DNA of 64,000 nucleotides from Bugulina stolonifera. Lineage: Eukaryota > Bryozoa > Gymnolaemata > Cheilostomatida > Bugulidae. This document shows, one piece after another, positions 37,737 through 46,074 of this stretch. The notes under the pieces are model-generated. The model worked only from the letters and a program-made list of their open reading frames with translations, did not search any database and had not been told where the DNA came from. The translations under genes were made by a program, and so were the position numbers. The stretch lies in the NCBI GenBank assembly GCA_935421135.1, contig OW285187.1:25358429-25422428 (forward strand), given 5' to 3'. Positions within the stretch are counted from its first letter, which is position 1. Each line of letters begins with the position of its first letter.

Positions 37737-40700
37737 CAGTAGCAGTAGCAGTAGCGGTAGCGGTAGCGGTAGCGGTAGCGGTAGCGGTAGCGGTAGCGGT
37801 AGCGGTAGCGGTAGCGGTAGCGGTAGCGGTAGCGGTAGCGGTAGCGGTAGCGGTAGCGGTAGCGGTAGCGGTAGCGGTAGCGGTAGCGGTAGCGGTAGCG
37901 GTAGCGGTAGCGGTAGCGGTAGTAGTAGTAGTAGCAGTAGCAGTAGCAGTAGCAGTAGCAGTAGTAGTAGCAGTAGCGGTAGTAGTAGCGGTAGCAGTAG
38001 TGGTAGCAGTAGTGATAGCAGTAGTGGTAGCAGTAGTGGTAGCAGTAGTGGTGGTAGTAGTAGTGGTAGCAGTAACAGTAGCAGTAGTGGTAGTAGTAGC
38101 AGCGGCAGTAGGGGTAGTAGTAGTGGTAGCAGTAGTCGTAGCAGTAGTCGTAGCAGTAGTCGTAGCAGTAGTCGTAGCAGTAGTCGTAGCAGTCCTGGTA
38201 GTAGTGGTAATGGTAGTAGCGGTAGCAGTAGAAGTGGTAGCAGTAGAAGTGGTAGTAGTAGTGATAGTAGTAGTGGTGGTAGTAGTAGCTGTAATAGTGG
38301 TAGTAGTAGCTGTAATAGTGGTAGTAGTAGTAGATGGAGTGATAGTAGTAGTGGTAATGGTTAGTGATAATAGTACAATTAACTGTAGTGTGAGTGGTTG
38401 TAGTTGTGGTGGTCGTAATAGTAGTAGGAACACATTGGCAAGTAGTAGCAACAGTGTTAGTAAAAGTACTAGTGGCCGTGGTAGACACAGGTATAGTGAT
38501 ATTAATGACTGTAGTGGTACTAATTCCAGTGGTACTCACTTGTACTAACATTGTCAACACATGCATCGTCTTTGTTCAATTCTGATTGTAAATCTAATTA
38601 TTCAGTGGCTAACTACTGCAGAGAAACTATTTTTATTTACTGGAAATTTTCTGGCAGGAACTGAATTCCACACGAAAACTTCGTGTCGGCTGGTTCGATC
38701 ACATGGATCCCATGGAGACGAGTGAGTCATCCAGAAGGGCTGTTGCTATGGTAGTGCAGGCCCTGAAGGAAGCTGGTCATGAGGTAGGTTCAACCTACTC
38801 TATCAATAGGTGTACTATGTATAACATTACTATTAGATATACTCACTGACTATCATCTTATACCAAATTGTTTTAGTTTCCAGAATGATTAGTTCATCTC
38901 TCCATCTTGCCTTTCAGCATGCTATTTACATTCTTGTCAAATGCCAAGCGGCTAACTACAGGTTTTTCAATTCTGAATTAATATTGGGAAAGGTAGCTTT
39001 ATGAAACATTTAACTTAATCTTTTAAAATCCGAGTTTATGAACAAGTATTACCTATGTTTTATCCCGATACACTTTTATTTCACATTTATATCAATAAAT
39101 GGTAAACAATTAAAAAAGAGTCATGGACAAAGCACTTAAATCATATTTGTTATCATTATTTGTTATTTTCTATAATCTGTTTGTAAGGTAGTGGAGTGGC
39201 AGCCCCCCAACACTGTTTGGGCTCTATCAGAGGCATTTAGTACCAATGTGTTTGGAGATGGTGGAAAAACATTCCTTGAACTCATGTTAGTATCTCTTAC
39301 ATTATATTTAATTCTACTATTCTTGTTGGTATAGGTTGTGAGCCTATAATACAAACCACTGAAACATCGTCCAGTTTAAATCAATCAATCAAACAATCAG
39401 TCAATCGACCAGTCTATTTACCGATCCATCATTCATGTTATGCTATATTTGTAGTCAAAATGATATCTGGGAGGATCATATAAAGGATGCAGCCCACTTA
39501 GCTATGATTCCTGCGTGGCTAAAGAAGCTATTGTTGTCCACTGTTGCCCGATTAATTGTAAGATTTCTCATATTCGTGATTTAAGTAGATTTTTGGTGTT
39601 ATATTATCAAAATCTTTGTTGTGCGTGCTGGCTATATATTATATGATCCTATTGAATAATTAGATGTAACGGAGTATTGTATGGCTTGTTTTTTAGGTCC
39701 CGAAATATGTGATCAACTACCTACGAGGTAGCTGTGGTTCAGGGTCTATTGCTCAGTTCTGGAGGGATGAGGCAGATATTAAGGTAATCTAATAGTCACT
39801 CTTGGGAAGTTTTTTTGCACTAAGTCCACTCATGGTATCGCACACTAGATCCACTCATTGTATTACATCTGGGAAAGCTGTGTCAAACATGTCATTTTTG
39901 GTTTTATGGGCTGTCTCATATTCAAGCAGTTGTTACTATAAAGCTCACACATGCTGTGAGTAGCATCTTAAACCTGGATGCTGAATGACAACAACTGGCC
40001 CTCTGAAGAGCACCATATCTAGTCATCTGTCAGTTTTCATCCTAAGCTAATATAATATAATTTAGTCGTTAAAATTTTACCTGTTAGAGCAGGATCTGCT
40101 ATGGCCTTTATCAATTTATATTCACTGATTTTGGTCTAAAACGTTGATCTGACTCTGGATATTTCCTCTAACTATTTTTATGAGCGCAATCTCTTATGGA
40201 ATTTATTAGCGCAAGTTTCAAATTGGTTCAAATTAACAACAAACATGTTTATTAACCCAGAAGAACCCAGTTCTGCCGTCAATGTTTCATAGCTACAGTT
40301 GTATATTATATGTGTGTGAGAATTGAGAAATATTATTTTCCTACAGGAATATCGGCGAATGGTTGTTCAATCACTGAAGAAGGAAAACATAGATGTAATC
40401 ATATGTCCCACAATGCCTGTTCCTGCTATGAGAATTGGAGAATGCAAGGATGCAATGGGTGAGTAAAACGCTGTAGAATACATATCCCTGAGCTGGCTTG
40501 AATGACCAGCAAGTTAACAGCTAGATATACCAACAATTGACTGCCTGTGACCAGTGTATTACCTAAGTCCATTTTCCATAGCTATATAATGTGGGGCATG
40601 TCCCACAGGTTGATATAAAGAAGCTTTTCTCAGCAGTAGTTGTGTAAATATTTCAGGTGTTGTAGTCTTTACTGCATTGTTTAATCTCCTGAACTTACCA

Positions 40701-41611
40701 AGTGGTGTTGTACCAGTGACAAAGGTTACAACAGAAGATGTGGAGAAAGACATGAAAGATTTCCCTGCTAAGGATATCTGGCACGAGGCTATGAAAAAGG
40801 TTGACTGTTACAACAATACCTAGTTATTATATGCAGTTATATGGAATGAGTTTGAATTATTTGGAGCTGAACTTTACTAGTAATTCGCCACTTTTATTAC
40901 ACATTCAGACAATATTTTATTTTGTGTTGAGTTGCCTCCCATTGTTCAGAAAGAACAACCCATACAATACTTTGCTACATATAATTATTCAATAGGAGTA
41001 TGAAATACATGTATATAGCCATCATGCACAACAAAAATATTGATAATATAATACCAAAAATCTACCTAAATAATGTTACCAAAACATGGAATTTCATCTG
41101 CTTAACTACACAATGGGCATATTCGGAAACTGTACTGGTTCATGTGAGACTGCTTTTAATATCTGAACACAGCTTAAACGTTCAGGAGTGACTAAAGCTT
41201 GATCTGAAGGGGACCCCCTTGTTTACAATCAATATTATTACCAGGCACGCCTGACTTAGCGCTGTAGGTCGCTGTGTATTATTGAATAAAATAAATTGTA
41301 GTGTGGGATTTTAATTATCAATATACATAGAGGGCACAACTTCTCTACTCTATTGGTTAATACTGTATCACTGCCCTGTCCACCACTTATCTACATGTAT
41401 CTCGTAACCACTTACTCTACTAACTGCTGACTTCACTAATATGTACACATAACTCCTGGAATTATTACAGAACCTTGAAGGCTCTGAAGGTCTACCGGTC
41501 ACTGTACAGTGTGTTAGTCTGCCGTACCATGAAGAACGCTGCTTGAGAGTGATGAAGGAACTTGAAGGAATAATTGGATATGATGTGATGAAGGAATATC
41601 AGCCCAACTAA
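20014..41611 (+). CDS. Fatty acid amide hydrolase, copy A
   Basis: Fourteen exons join in frame to 592 aa: 20014-20205, 20455-20625, 20750-20848, 24033-24104, 36775-36916, 37187-37354, 37520-37644, 38658-38783, 39188-39285, 39455-39557, 39697-39783, 40347-40458, 40657-40799, 41471-41611. Human FAAH has 579 aa and the same plan. A hydrophobic N-terminal helix (about 8-26) anchors it to membranes. The amidase-signature triad is complete: Lys148 in ISLKE, Ser223 in CGGSSGG and the nucleophile Ser247 in DIGGSVRIP. The expected activity is hydrolysis of fatty acid amides such as anandamide. Introns 3 and 4 carry a BEL element, an hAT transposon, LINEs and an antisense gene remnant, none of which disrupts exons. 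The ATG is chosen because copy B has one at the matching place; the upstream in-frame TTG is not conserved as a start. Confidence 0.9.
20993..21423 (-). repeat. 3' LTR of the BEL element
   Basis: 431 bases, TGTAGTGAAA at one end (minus strand) and ACTATA at the other. Its first 88 bases match 23925-24012, the surviving piece of the 5' LTR. Confidence 0.75.
21865..23661 (-). CDS. BEL/Pao pol C-terminal part: integrase and DUF5641-like tail
   Basis: A 598-aa frame on the minus strand. It opens with the end of the RNase H region (HVPTNDNPADLASRG, 19-33). Next come the integrase zinc-binding HHCC module (His221, His225, Cys256, Cys259) and the DDE core with Asp291 in GMDCFGP, Asp353 in VSDQGTNF and Glu403 in GGVWERQ. 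The C-terminal domain includes RWRYVQ, KRWREEYL and a KKGDLVMI segment typical of BEL elements. Upstream reverse transcriptase is absent, so the annotated start is only the first Met of a truncated polyprotein. The integrase frame itself is unbroken, which suggests a fairly recent deletion or insertion. It cannot move by itself. Confidence 0.85.
   Translation of the reverse strand: MANRVQQIKNQTNGSQWKHVPTNDNPADLASRGTTVEGLLQSIWFHGPAFLHSGVEFSPTRCSIDFTLTAGDPEVKSATAHTTQSQGPARATLVDRLKRFSSLHSAVRAVEVLRRLARRFQQNDDTSKICQLTRNYNKASTIVIKVFQREVYSEEIDILADGNPLPRKNHLNKLNPFLDNDGVLRVGGRLSQAVGLTDSTKHPVIVPRQSHLAMLVIGDCHNSHHQGRGITMSSIRNKGYWIVGCTAAVKSFIYHCVICRKLRHNPLQQKMGDLPQIRTEATGPFTHTGMDCFGPFQVKNGRRYCKVYGVVFICLASRAVHLEMLDDLSSDSFINALRSLISLRGQVSTLVSDQGTNFKGACTELKKALEEMDDGKLKDFVSQNMIDYRFNPPSASHAGGVWERQIRTIRSILNTMLTRLTHPPDSTTMRVFLYEAMAIVNSRPLSNHTLNDPTSQRPLTPNDILIMKTSVMVPLPGKFDDSYPKKRWRYVQSLCGMFWKRWREEYLTQLQARQKWHSPRRNLKKGDLVMIKEDNELRGNWPVGVVDSVNPGADGLVRRVMIALSATLDSKVKRVGDYQLLERPIQKVVLLMENSTDV
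24422..27763 (+). mobile_element. Intact hAT transposon in FAAH-A intron 4
   Basis: 3342 bases with terminal inverted repeats CAGGGTTGGGAA and TTCCCAACCCTG, flanked by the exact 8-bp duplication TCTAGTAC (24414-24421, 27764-27771). The matching place in FAAH copy B (near 52080) has a single TCTAGTAC and no insert. Subterminal regions are dense in ATTCGAT/CGAATGC motifs, probable transposase binding sites. It encodes a full-length transposase, so it may be, or recently was, autonomous. Confidence 0.92.
25056..27455 (+). CDS. hAT transposase with BED zinc finger
   Basis: Three exons (25056-25481, 25762-25875, 26049-27455) join in frame to 648 aa with no stops. A BED-type finger uses Cys31, Cys34, His55 and His60. 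The RNase H-like catalytic core has Asp190 in LTIDHW and Asp255 in CITDSGSN, with CAAHRLSL following after an acidic insert (about 270-290). The C-terminal dimerisation region has SSAPVERLFS, whose Glu599 completes the triad. The protein cuts and pastes the element through its terminal repeats. Both introns are short GT-AG introns, and AATAAA at about 27522 is a likely polyadenylation signal. It belongs to the transposon, not to FAAH. All key residues are present. Confidence 0.9.
28005..28108. repeat. Palindromic MITE in FAAH-A intron 4
   Basis: Arms AAGACGAGACACATTTTTAT and, inverted, ATAAAAATGCGTGCGTCTCG surround a short AT-rich centre. Copy B lacks it at the homologous place (about 52305), so it entered copy A after the duplication or was lost cleanly from B. 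Confidence 0.7.
29499..29682 (-). mobile_element. LINE 3' fragment (third copy)
   Basis: About 180 bases matching the 3' end of the two longer LINE copies. It runs from the TGTTGATTTCCTCAG terminus to a break at CTAGCTTCA followed by ATT repeats. ATT triplets lie on both sides. Confidence 0.8.
29696..32045 (-). mobile_element. LINE with restriction-like endonuclease (R4/Dong-like), 5'-truncated
   Basis: Minus-strand element ending in the same TGTTGATTTCC terminus as its neighbours and separated from the next copy by an (ATT)n tract (about 32080-32104). The 5' end is cut within the coding region near 32045. Insertion into TAA repeats is a known habit of the R4/Dong group. Confidence 0.8.
29739..31973 (-). 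CDS. LINE reverse transcriptase with restriction-like endonuclease
   Basis: The frame gives 744 aa from the first Met and stays open upstream to about 32045, where the element is truncated. Reverse transcriptase motifs: NYRPITCLP (91-99), motif A WIDYQKAYD with Asp164, the GDSLSPLLF block (224-232) and motif C YMDD at 265-268. A CCHC-type finger follows (Cys555, Cys558, His567, Cys572). Then comes a PD-(D/E)XK-like endonuclease with RRPDIVV (Asp641) and IIDIAVPGD (Asp656). This order marks the R2/R4/NeSL group, which uses site-specific nicking and target-primed reverse transcription. The N-terminal DNA-binding part is missing. The frame is intact and nearly identical to the copy at 32160-34418, so both arrived recently. 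Confidence 0.85.
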   Translation of the reverse strand: MREKLQRPDKQQDVEISADMLKKALVKLPNWKAPGPDAVQGFWIKNLTNLHSKLVEHLNECLENAHIPVWMTTGRTVLIQKDVNKGRAPGNYRPITCLPIVWKILTSMLSEEIYRYLEEKDLLGEEQKGCRKGYRGTKDHLMLDKVIMRDCKQRKTGLAMGWIDYQKAYDLVPHSWISETLEMVGVAEGTRKFLCRSMKEWTTNLECGGQQLAKVDIKRGIFQGDSLSPLLFIICLIPLSVMLREVKQGYCLNRSVSGKVNHLLYMDDLKLYGGNKSQLESLVQTVRIFTQDVRMRFGIQKCASIVLKRGKREVDEGILLPDGEMMKDLGGEGYKYLGVLEASEIKTKEMKDKMRSEYIRRVKLLLESKLNGGNVIKAINTGAVAVLRYSGGILDWTQDDLKGIDRKTRKLMTINRALHPRANVARLYLPRNEGGRGLRSAEETVRTEEHGLSDYIRCEEKGYNRFLKKLMKEKTKREYQDSQRETSEKEWKEKALHGQYTKIADKTDRKKTYKWMKNGYMKKETEGLITAAQDQALPTRWRKVNIEKQSGTPLCRMCNERNETVFHILSECSKMAQTDYKKRHDKVAQLVHWNLCRRYELPHAKNWYEHNTGKVTENDKAKILWDFNIQTDHVIQARRPDIVVKDKDMDHTWIIDIAVPGDARVEEKEREKVEKYQDLARELQRLWETSVNVIPVVVGALGAVMKLEEYLGMIDIQQKELDRIQFSALLGTATILRKVLDVSG
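32046..32104. repeat. (ATT)n tract between LINE copies
   Basis: AATAATAATG units then about eight ATT triplets, separating two head-to-tail LINE copies. It is probably the remnant of the TAA-repeat target. Confidence 0.8.
32107..34316 (-). mobile_element. LINE second copy (R4/Dong-like), 5'-truncated
   Basis: Same orientation and same 3' terminus as the copy at 29696-32045. The 5' break falls at the codons for KLPNWKAPGPD and abuts a pure (ATT)n tract at 34317-34354. Confidence 0.8.
32160..34418 (-). CDS. LINE reverse transcriptase/endonuclease, second copy
   Basis: A 752-aa frame whose first 34 residues are not LINE: they read a SINE-like stretch and then a run of Ile from the ATT repeat, so the predicted start is artefactual. 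From KLPNWKAPGPD onward it matches the copy at 29739-31973 with about eight replacements in roughly 720 residues (for example Gly to Arg in LPDGEMM, Gly to Trp in NTGAV, Gly to Glu in HNTGK). Reverse transcriptase, zinc finger and endonuclease motifs are all kept. It is truncated at the 5' end and not expected to be autonomous. Confidence 0.85.
34317..34354. repeat. (ATT)n tract at the LINE 5' junction
   Basis: Twelve or so uninterrupted ATT triplets between the LINE 5' break and a SINE-like tail. Copy B has only three ATT triplets at the same place (about 54006). Confidence 0.9.
34355..34500 (-). repeat. Candidate tRNA-derived SINE (FAAH-A intron 4)
   Basis: The minus strand has an A-box-like TTAGTGCTGGGCCGG and a B-box-like GATTCAATTCCCAG at tRNA spacing. 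A unique body and an AAT-repeat tail follow. The same element lies at 54025-54152 in copy B, so it predates the duplication. Confidence 0.5.
36147..36755 (+). repeat. 17-bp minisatellite before FAAH-A exon 5
   Basis: About 35 copies of CCACTGTATCCACTNYA, ending some 20 bases before the exon 5 acceptor. Because 17 is not a multiple of three, the unit is read in all frames, yet it stays open for over 200 codons; it is intronic and not coding. Copy B has a related, shorter array at 56405-56850. Confidence 0.9.
37660..38355 (+). repeat. AGT/GGTAGC trinucleotide-hexanucleotide tract in FAAH-A intron 7
   Basis: Starts 16 bases after the exon 7 donor (GATGAG|GTGGGA). (AGT)n comes first, then about 28 perfect GGTAGC hexamers (roughly 37755-37920), then degenerate AGT/AGC. 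All frames are open (Ser/Gly, Val/Ala). Exon 8 joins exon 7 in frame without it, so it is an intron repeat. Confidence 0.9.
38918..38992 (+). other. Candidate cassette exon in FAAH-A
   Basis: A 75-nt segment with a strong acceptor (TTGCCTTTCAG) and donor (GTAGCT), open in frame for 25 codons ([10 protein letters not shown]...). It lies between exons 8 and 9, and both flanking junctions are phase 0. Copy B keeps it, with open frame and splice sites (60402-60476). FAAH relatives lack this insert, so it may be optional. Confidence 0.45.
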
Positions 41612-44600
41612 TGTTATTGTTCACACAGAGCACCTGTTCAACAAGCTAGGCTATAGATTGCTTATACATTGAATTCACTTTGAGGTGCATTGTAGAGTTT
41701 GAAGATACTTTTACACAATCTACAATTGCATTGCATGCATTGCATATTATTTATTTGTCTTTGTGTCAGTTTTGTGGGAATACTATGAGTACATGCGTAA
41801 TGCGGATGATAGTAAGGAACTAAGCAGGGTGTTAGCAAATCAATTGCGGGAAAGAAGCTGAAATTTACCTCATTTGTAACATTTTATTTATTGAGAATTG
41901 TTTAGATTCTGGTTAGGTTTCAGAGGCCCCAGTGGTTCCATACACTATCTCAACAATGATCAAAATGTTATTGTGTTCTATTAGTTAGTAGTAACTCATA
42001 GCCATCCTACAAGCATTACAATAGCCCAAAACAGATTACTTTATAATATTGGATAGTTATTTTGACAATGGGAAGACAACTCTCACATTGAAGAGAATTC
42101 ATTTTTACTTTCCTTATTGCTGTGATAGGATTCTTTGTGATCCAAACCGCTGAAGTGTTTGTTATTCACCGCTTGCATAATATCCTGTATTTAGAGAATT
42201 TATGATATTTCACTACCTAAAATGAATTTTATAGCAATTAATAAGATGGATTTTGTGTGACGACTTTATTTTTACATATTCATATAATAAATATTTGGAT
42301 GATAATATGCAAATTATTTTTTAATTTTGCATTGAGTAATTTTTATGATAACAAGAGGCAGCTTTTTCTGCATGTACTAACTAAAAGACACGGTATGTGC
42401 ATAATGTACGTGTCATAGTGATAAATTTTACAATAATTATTATAAAAAAAGACATAAAGCTACATATATAATGGTATGAATGTTTAAATTCTATAATGTC
42501 AATGTATTCCTGGTAATTATGTACAGTACTACACCTTATTAGTGGTACATCTGCATGCAGTAAGCTACACTGTATGTGTAAGTAAGCAATGTATGAGTGG
42601 AGGAGTTATCTTATATTGTAACTTTTAATATGTACAATATGTATATAATATGATGCAGGGTACATGAGGGATGCATCACTACAAATTCTTGCAACCCATA
42701 TTTGGCTAGAAGTACCTGTAATGCTAGCCCATTATTTTCAGGATACATGGCGTTTATACCGATTGCATCAATAGAAGAGGCAAGCATTTAGAGGAACTTA
42801 AATATAAAAAAGAGGCTCAAAGCGTTTGAGCCATCCTACTGAGCACGTGGTCTGGACTATTTATGCCTCATGTAGACCAAAGATGGTAAAAGTACGCTCT
42901 TTGTGCAGACTGTCAACCACTGCTGCTGACCTATATTTCTATAGCCAAAGCATTTGACTACAGGCTGGGCGCTCATCAAAGAGCAACGGTTTGCCGATTT
43001 TGGTGAGAGAAACACGGCAAATGACTATGCGTGTCATTTACTGGATAAAGATGCTATATAGAAACTTTGCTGAAAGTAAAAAAAGTAATACAGTGTATTT
43101 CAACTTTTGGCAAGTGGGCCTACTTTTGCCTTTATCGGTGGCAAATACATGTATATGTGCGTTCAAATCAACTACCACTATTGACTATAACTGTATTATA
43201 TGAATATCTTTGCGCTTGGTTCTAAATATAGACCTGTTATTAAATATTAATTGTAGTTATGAAGCGGCAGTCACTGAGTCAATGACTGTCACCGGCACAT
43301 TTAATGTAGTTCTACAATTATGGGCCTTGCTCTTAGCTGAAGAGTACTATACAACACTCACATATTCAAGTCTAGGCCTGCATAGACTGGTGTATGGCAG
43401 TGGCTTGGCTTAGCCTCTTCTGGTACATGGTACATCAATTGTTTGAGCTCCCCGATTATTTTCCGACATTTGTAAAATATAGGACTACCAGGTTTTATTA
43501 CTATTCACTCGGTGCTAGAAGTGGAACAAAGTAGATGGTGGGTGGTGGGCGGCTATAGGCATCCACGCCACCATCTTAGGCGTGTGTTCAATCAAGCATG
43601 CAATACTAGCTGTGCTCTGTAAACTATTAATACTATGCATGTCCAGGCTTCAATTCCTTTTCTATTTACTTACTCAGGTAGCACAGTCATTGCATAGTGT
43701 TGTAATAGTCATGTTATTTGTGTAGACTGTGTAGATGGTGGGTGGTGGGTGGCTATAGGCACCCACGCCACCATCTTAGGCGTGTGTTCAATCAAGCATG
43801 CAATACTAGCTGTGCTCTGTAAACTATTAATACTATGCATGTATCACACTTATCTTGTATTAACTAACTCAGACGGGTGAAATCCATGATTTCTTGAAAA
43901 TAGGCTGGTGTTGAAATTTTTCTAGATCCGCCCCTGACACACACAACATATTATATAGCCCATTCCATCATGACGCTGGGAGAATTTAAATCAAATAAAT
44001 TTAACTAGAAATATAAATCATCAAGCAATATTCCACCCAACAATTCTTTGTTCTCATCAGACCCAGCATCATTCCAATCTTAATCACAAGAACAGTATTT
44101 TAGCAATTCTCTGTTCTTATCAAAACCAGCATCATTCCAATCTCTCACATCACAAGTAAATCAAGTAAAACTTTCCTCATCCGATCTATGCTACTCCAAG
44201 TATTTAAGCACAACATGTTGGAAAGGACGACCCCCCAGTCTGTTTGCCTGCCGACGGCCCTTAAGGTCGTCACCCCCTTCATTATATTATAAGACTGACT
44301 TCTCATAGTATGTCTTTATTGTATATTTTTAAGCATTACAAGTAAAATGTCATTTATATACATTATTATATCTTGAAGAATGTCTCTATCTTAGGTCGTC
44401 CCGGCTGTGCATAGACGACTGGGACCCGCCTGAAGTGGTTGACGACTTTCTTTGTTCTCTTTCCCTATAAAAGGAACCAGATTCTTGTTATTAAGTGGCA
44501 GTCTTTTGTACGTTTTCAAGCTGTTAAGTTCATACATTACACTCATATGCATACTTACTTGTATATCCTGAGCTGTGCTAGTGCATTGACAATCTGAACG

Positions 44601-45277
44601 CTGCTAACCACTAGAAGCTTACCTTGGCATAGAGGTTGCTTGGCTAGGTAGCCGTTCTCTGCATCTGCACCTACAAGTCGTCTGTGGCTTGTGTACAGAC
44701 CTTGGGCTGTCTGGGATACATCCACAACAATATAGCTTATACATGTACTTGTATGTAATAAGGTCAATTTTAATCGGTATTCACCCCTTATCTACTTTAT
44801 ATGCATTTAATATAACATTCGTGATCTTTGAGAATTTCAGTAGCGAAAGATGAAAAGGTGACTTGAAGACCATGGTAAGCCACAAACTGATGTCATTGAG
44901 GTAAAATTGTATTGTCCAAGTCTCTATATTCTCTAAAGGTAATACAGTCTACATTGCACATGATCAATTGGACACCAAAATAACAAAATGTATCATTCAA
45001 ACCTCTATATTATATAAATTGATATAGTTTACCTCACACATGATCAAGTGAATACCAAATGCTAGGCCTGATACATCTGAGAAAACATGTTGCACATGTA
45101 GACTATATAGTATTATACTTCTACCTATTTATCACCAATGCACTTTATTCTATTCAAGATATAATAAGTCTATTTCCTTCTGTATGACTGTATTCAAAAT
45201 GTCTATTTGACTGGGCTGCCAATCCAATACAAAATTCAACAACACCTTTAAATTGTTATGTTATGTATACAATGTAT
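41612..45277. other. Intergenic spacer after FAAH-A
   Basis: 3' flank of copy A, then sequence with no recognised gene. It holds a 112-bp duplication at 43531-43642 and 43731-43842. At 44220-44480 there is a GACGAC-rich stretch with a TATAAAAGG box that may be a worn LTR. Confidence 0.4.
43531..43842 (+). repeat. 112-bp direct repeat, period 200
   Basis: 43531-43642 and 43731-43842 are almost identical, beginning GTAGATGGTGGGTGGTGGG and ending TACTATGCATGT. About 88 bases of unlike sequence lie between them. No coding potential. Confidence 0.85.
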
Positions 45278-46074
45278 TGTAATGGTTTTTGGTTTCTGGT
45301 ATGGTCGTCCTAAGACGACTCCCGAGTCCAAAGTGAAGTGCTTATGAGTGGTGCTAGGCCTTCTCATTACATGAAAGATTGATCGGTGTCAGTAGTCAAA
45401 GACCTACCAAAGACGACCCATATGATCCCGAGTCAATGCTTGTTTACTATACTGAGAAAGAGAGTGATCCGACCTAGTAGGCAGTTCGTGCTGCAAGGTC
45501 GAGGACCTTAACAACTAGAATGACCTATCTACAAAGTGAAAGTCTCTGTATATAAGTATAGATGTGTCTTTATTGAGATCCAAGCATGAACTGAGACAAC
45601 AAACGTAAAAACAATGCCCTTTATATAGTAAGAGAACTTCCGGAGGAAGTTCCGGTAAAAAGGCCGACGTAGTGTCGGGAAAAGACAACGTAGGGTTGTC
45701 TGGAAATTGCGCAACAACATGACGGCCATAAGCCCGATGGCCGACCTAAAATGGGTCGGGTTAATACAAAAGATGCTTAGAATCATTCAAATCGTATACA
45801 AAATGAATATCAGGTAATTCTGAGAGGTCGGGCCTCTTTACATGGGTATAAAAACAGTACAATGTCCCAGTAATGCTATATACAGGTATGTACATGTAAT
45901 TATCGAATGTATGGTTAGACATGCAATATAAAACAAGTATGAGTATAGGAACAGCTAAGTGCAAGAGAATAAGTGTTAGATGAGTAGTGCTGTGGCAACT
46001 ACTAGGCACTTAGAGTGCTACAAGGTCCATCAGGGTGGCTGGAGTCGTATATACAAATGTCCTGAACCACTACA
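45278..46074 (-). mobile_element. Solo LTR, family 1, copy 2
   Basis: TG...CA ends (TGTAATGG, CCACTACA) and an exact 4-bp duplication GTAT (45274-45277, 46075-46078). In minus orientation it has a TATA box and an AATAAA. Homologous to 8950-9735 and 54338-55129. Confidence 0.8.

Noticed and set aside
37519..38364. 281-aa Ser/Gly-rich protein, with Val/Ala, Thr and Tyr-rich frames on both strands
   Set aside because: Triplet repeat in FAAH intron 7. Exon 7 splices in phase to exon 8, and all frames are open simply because of the repeat.
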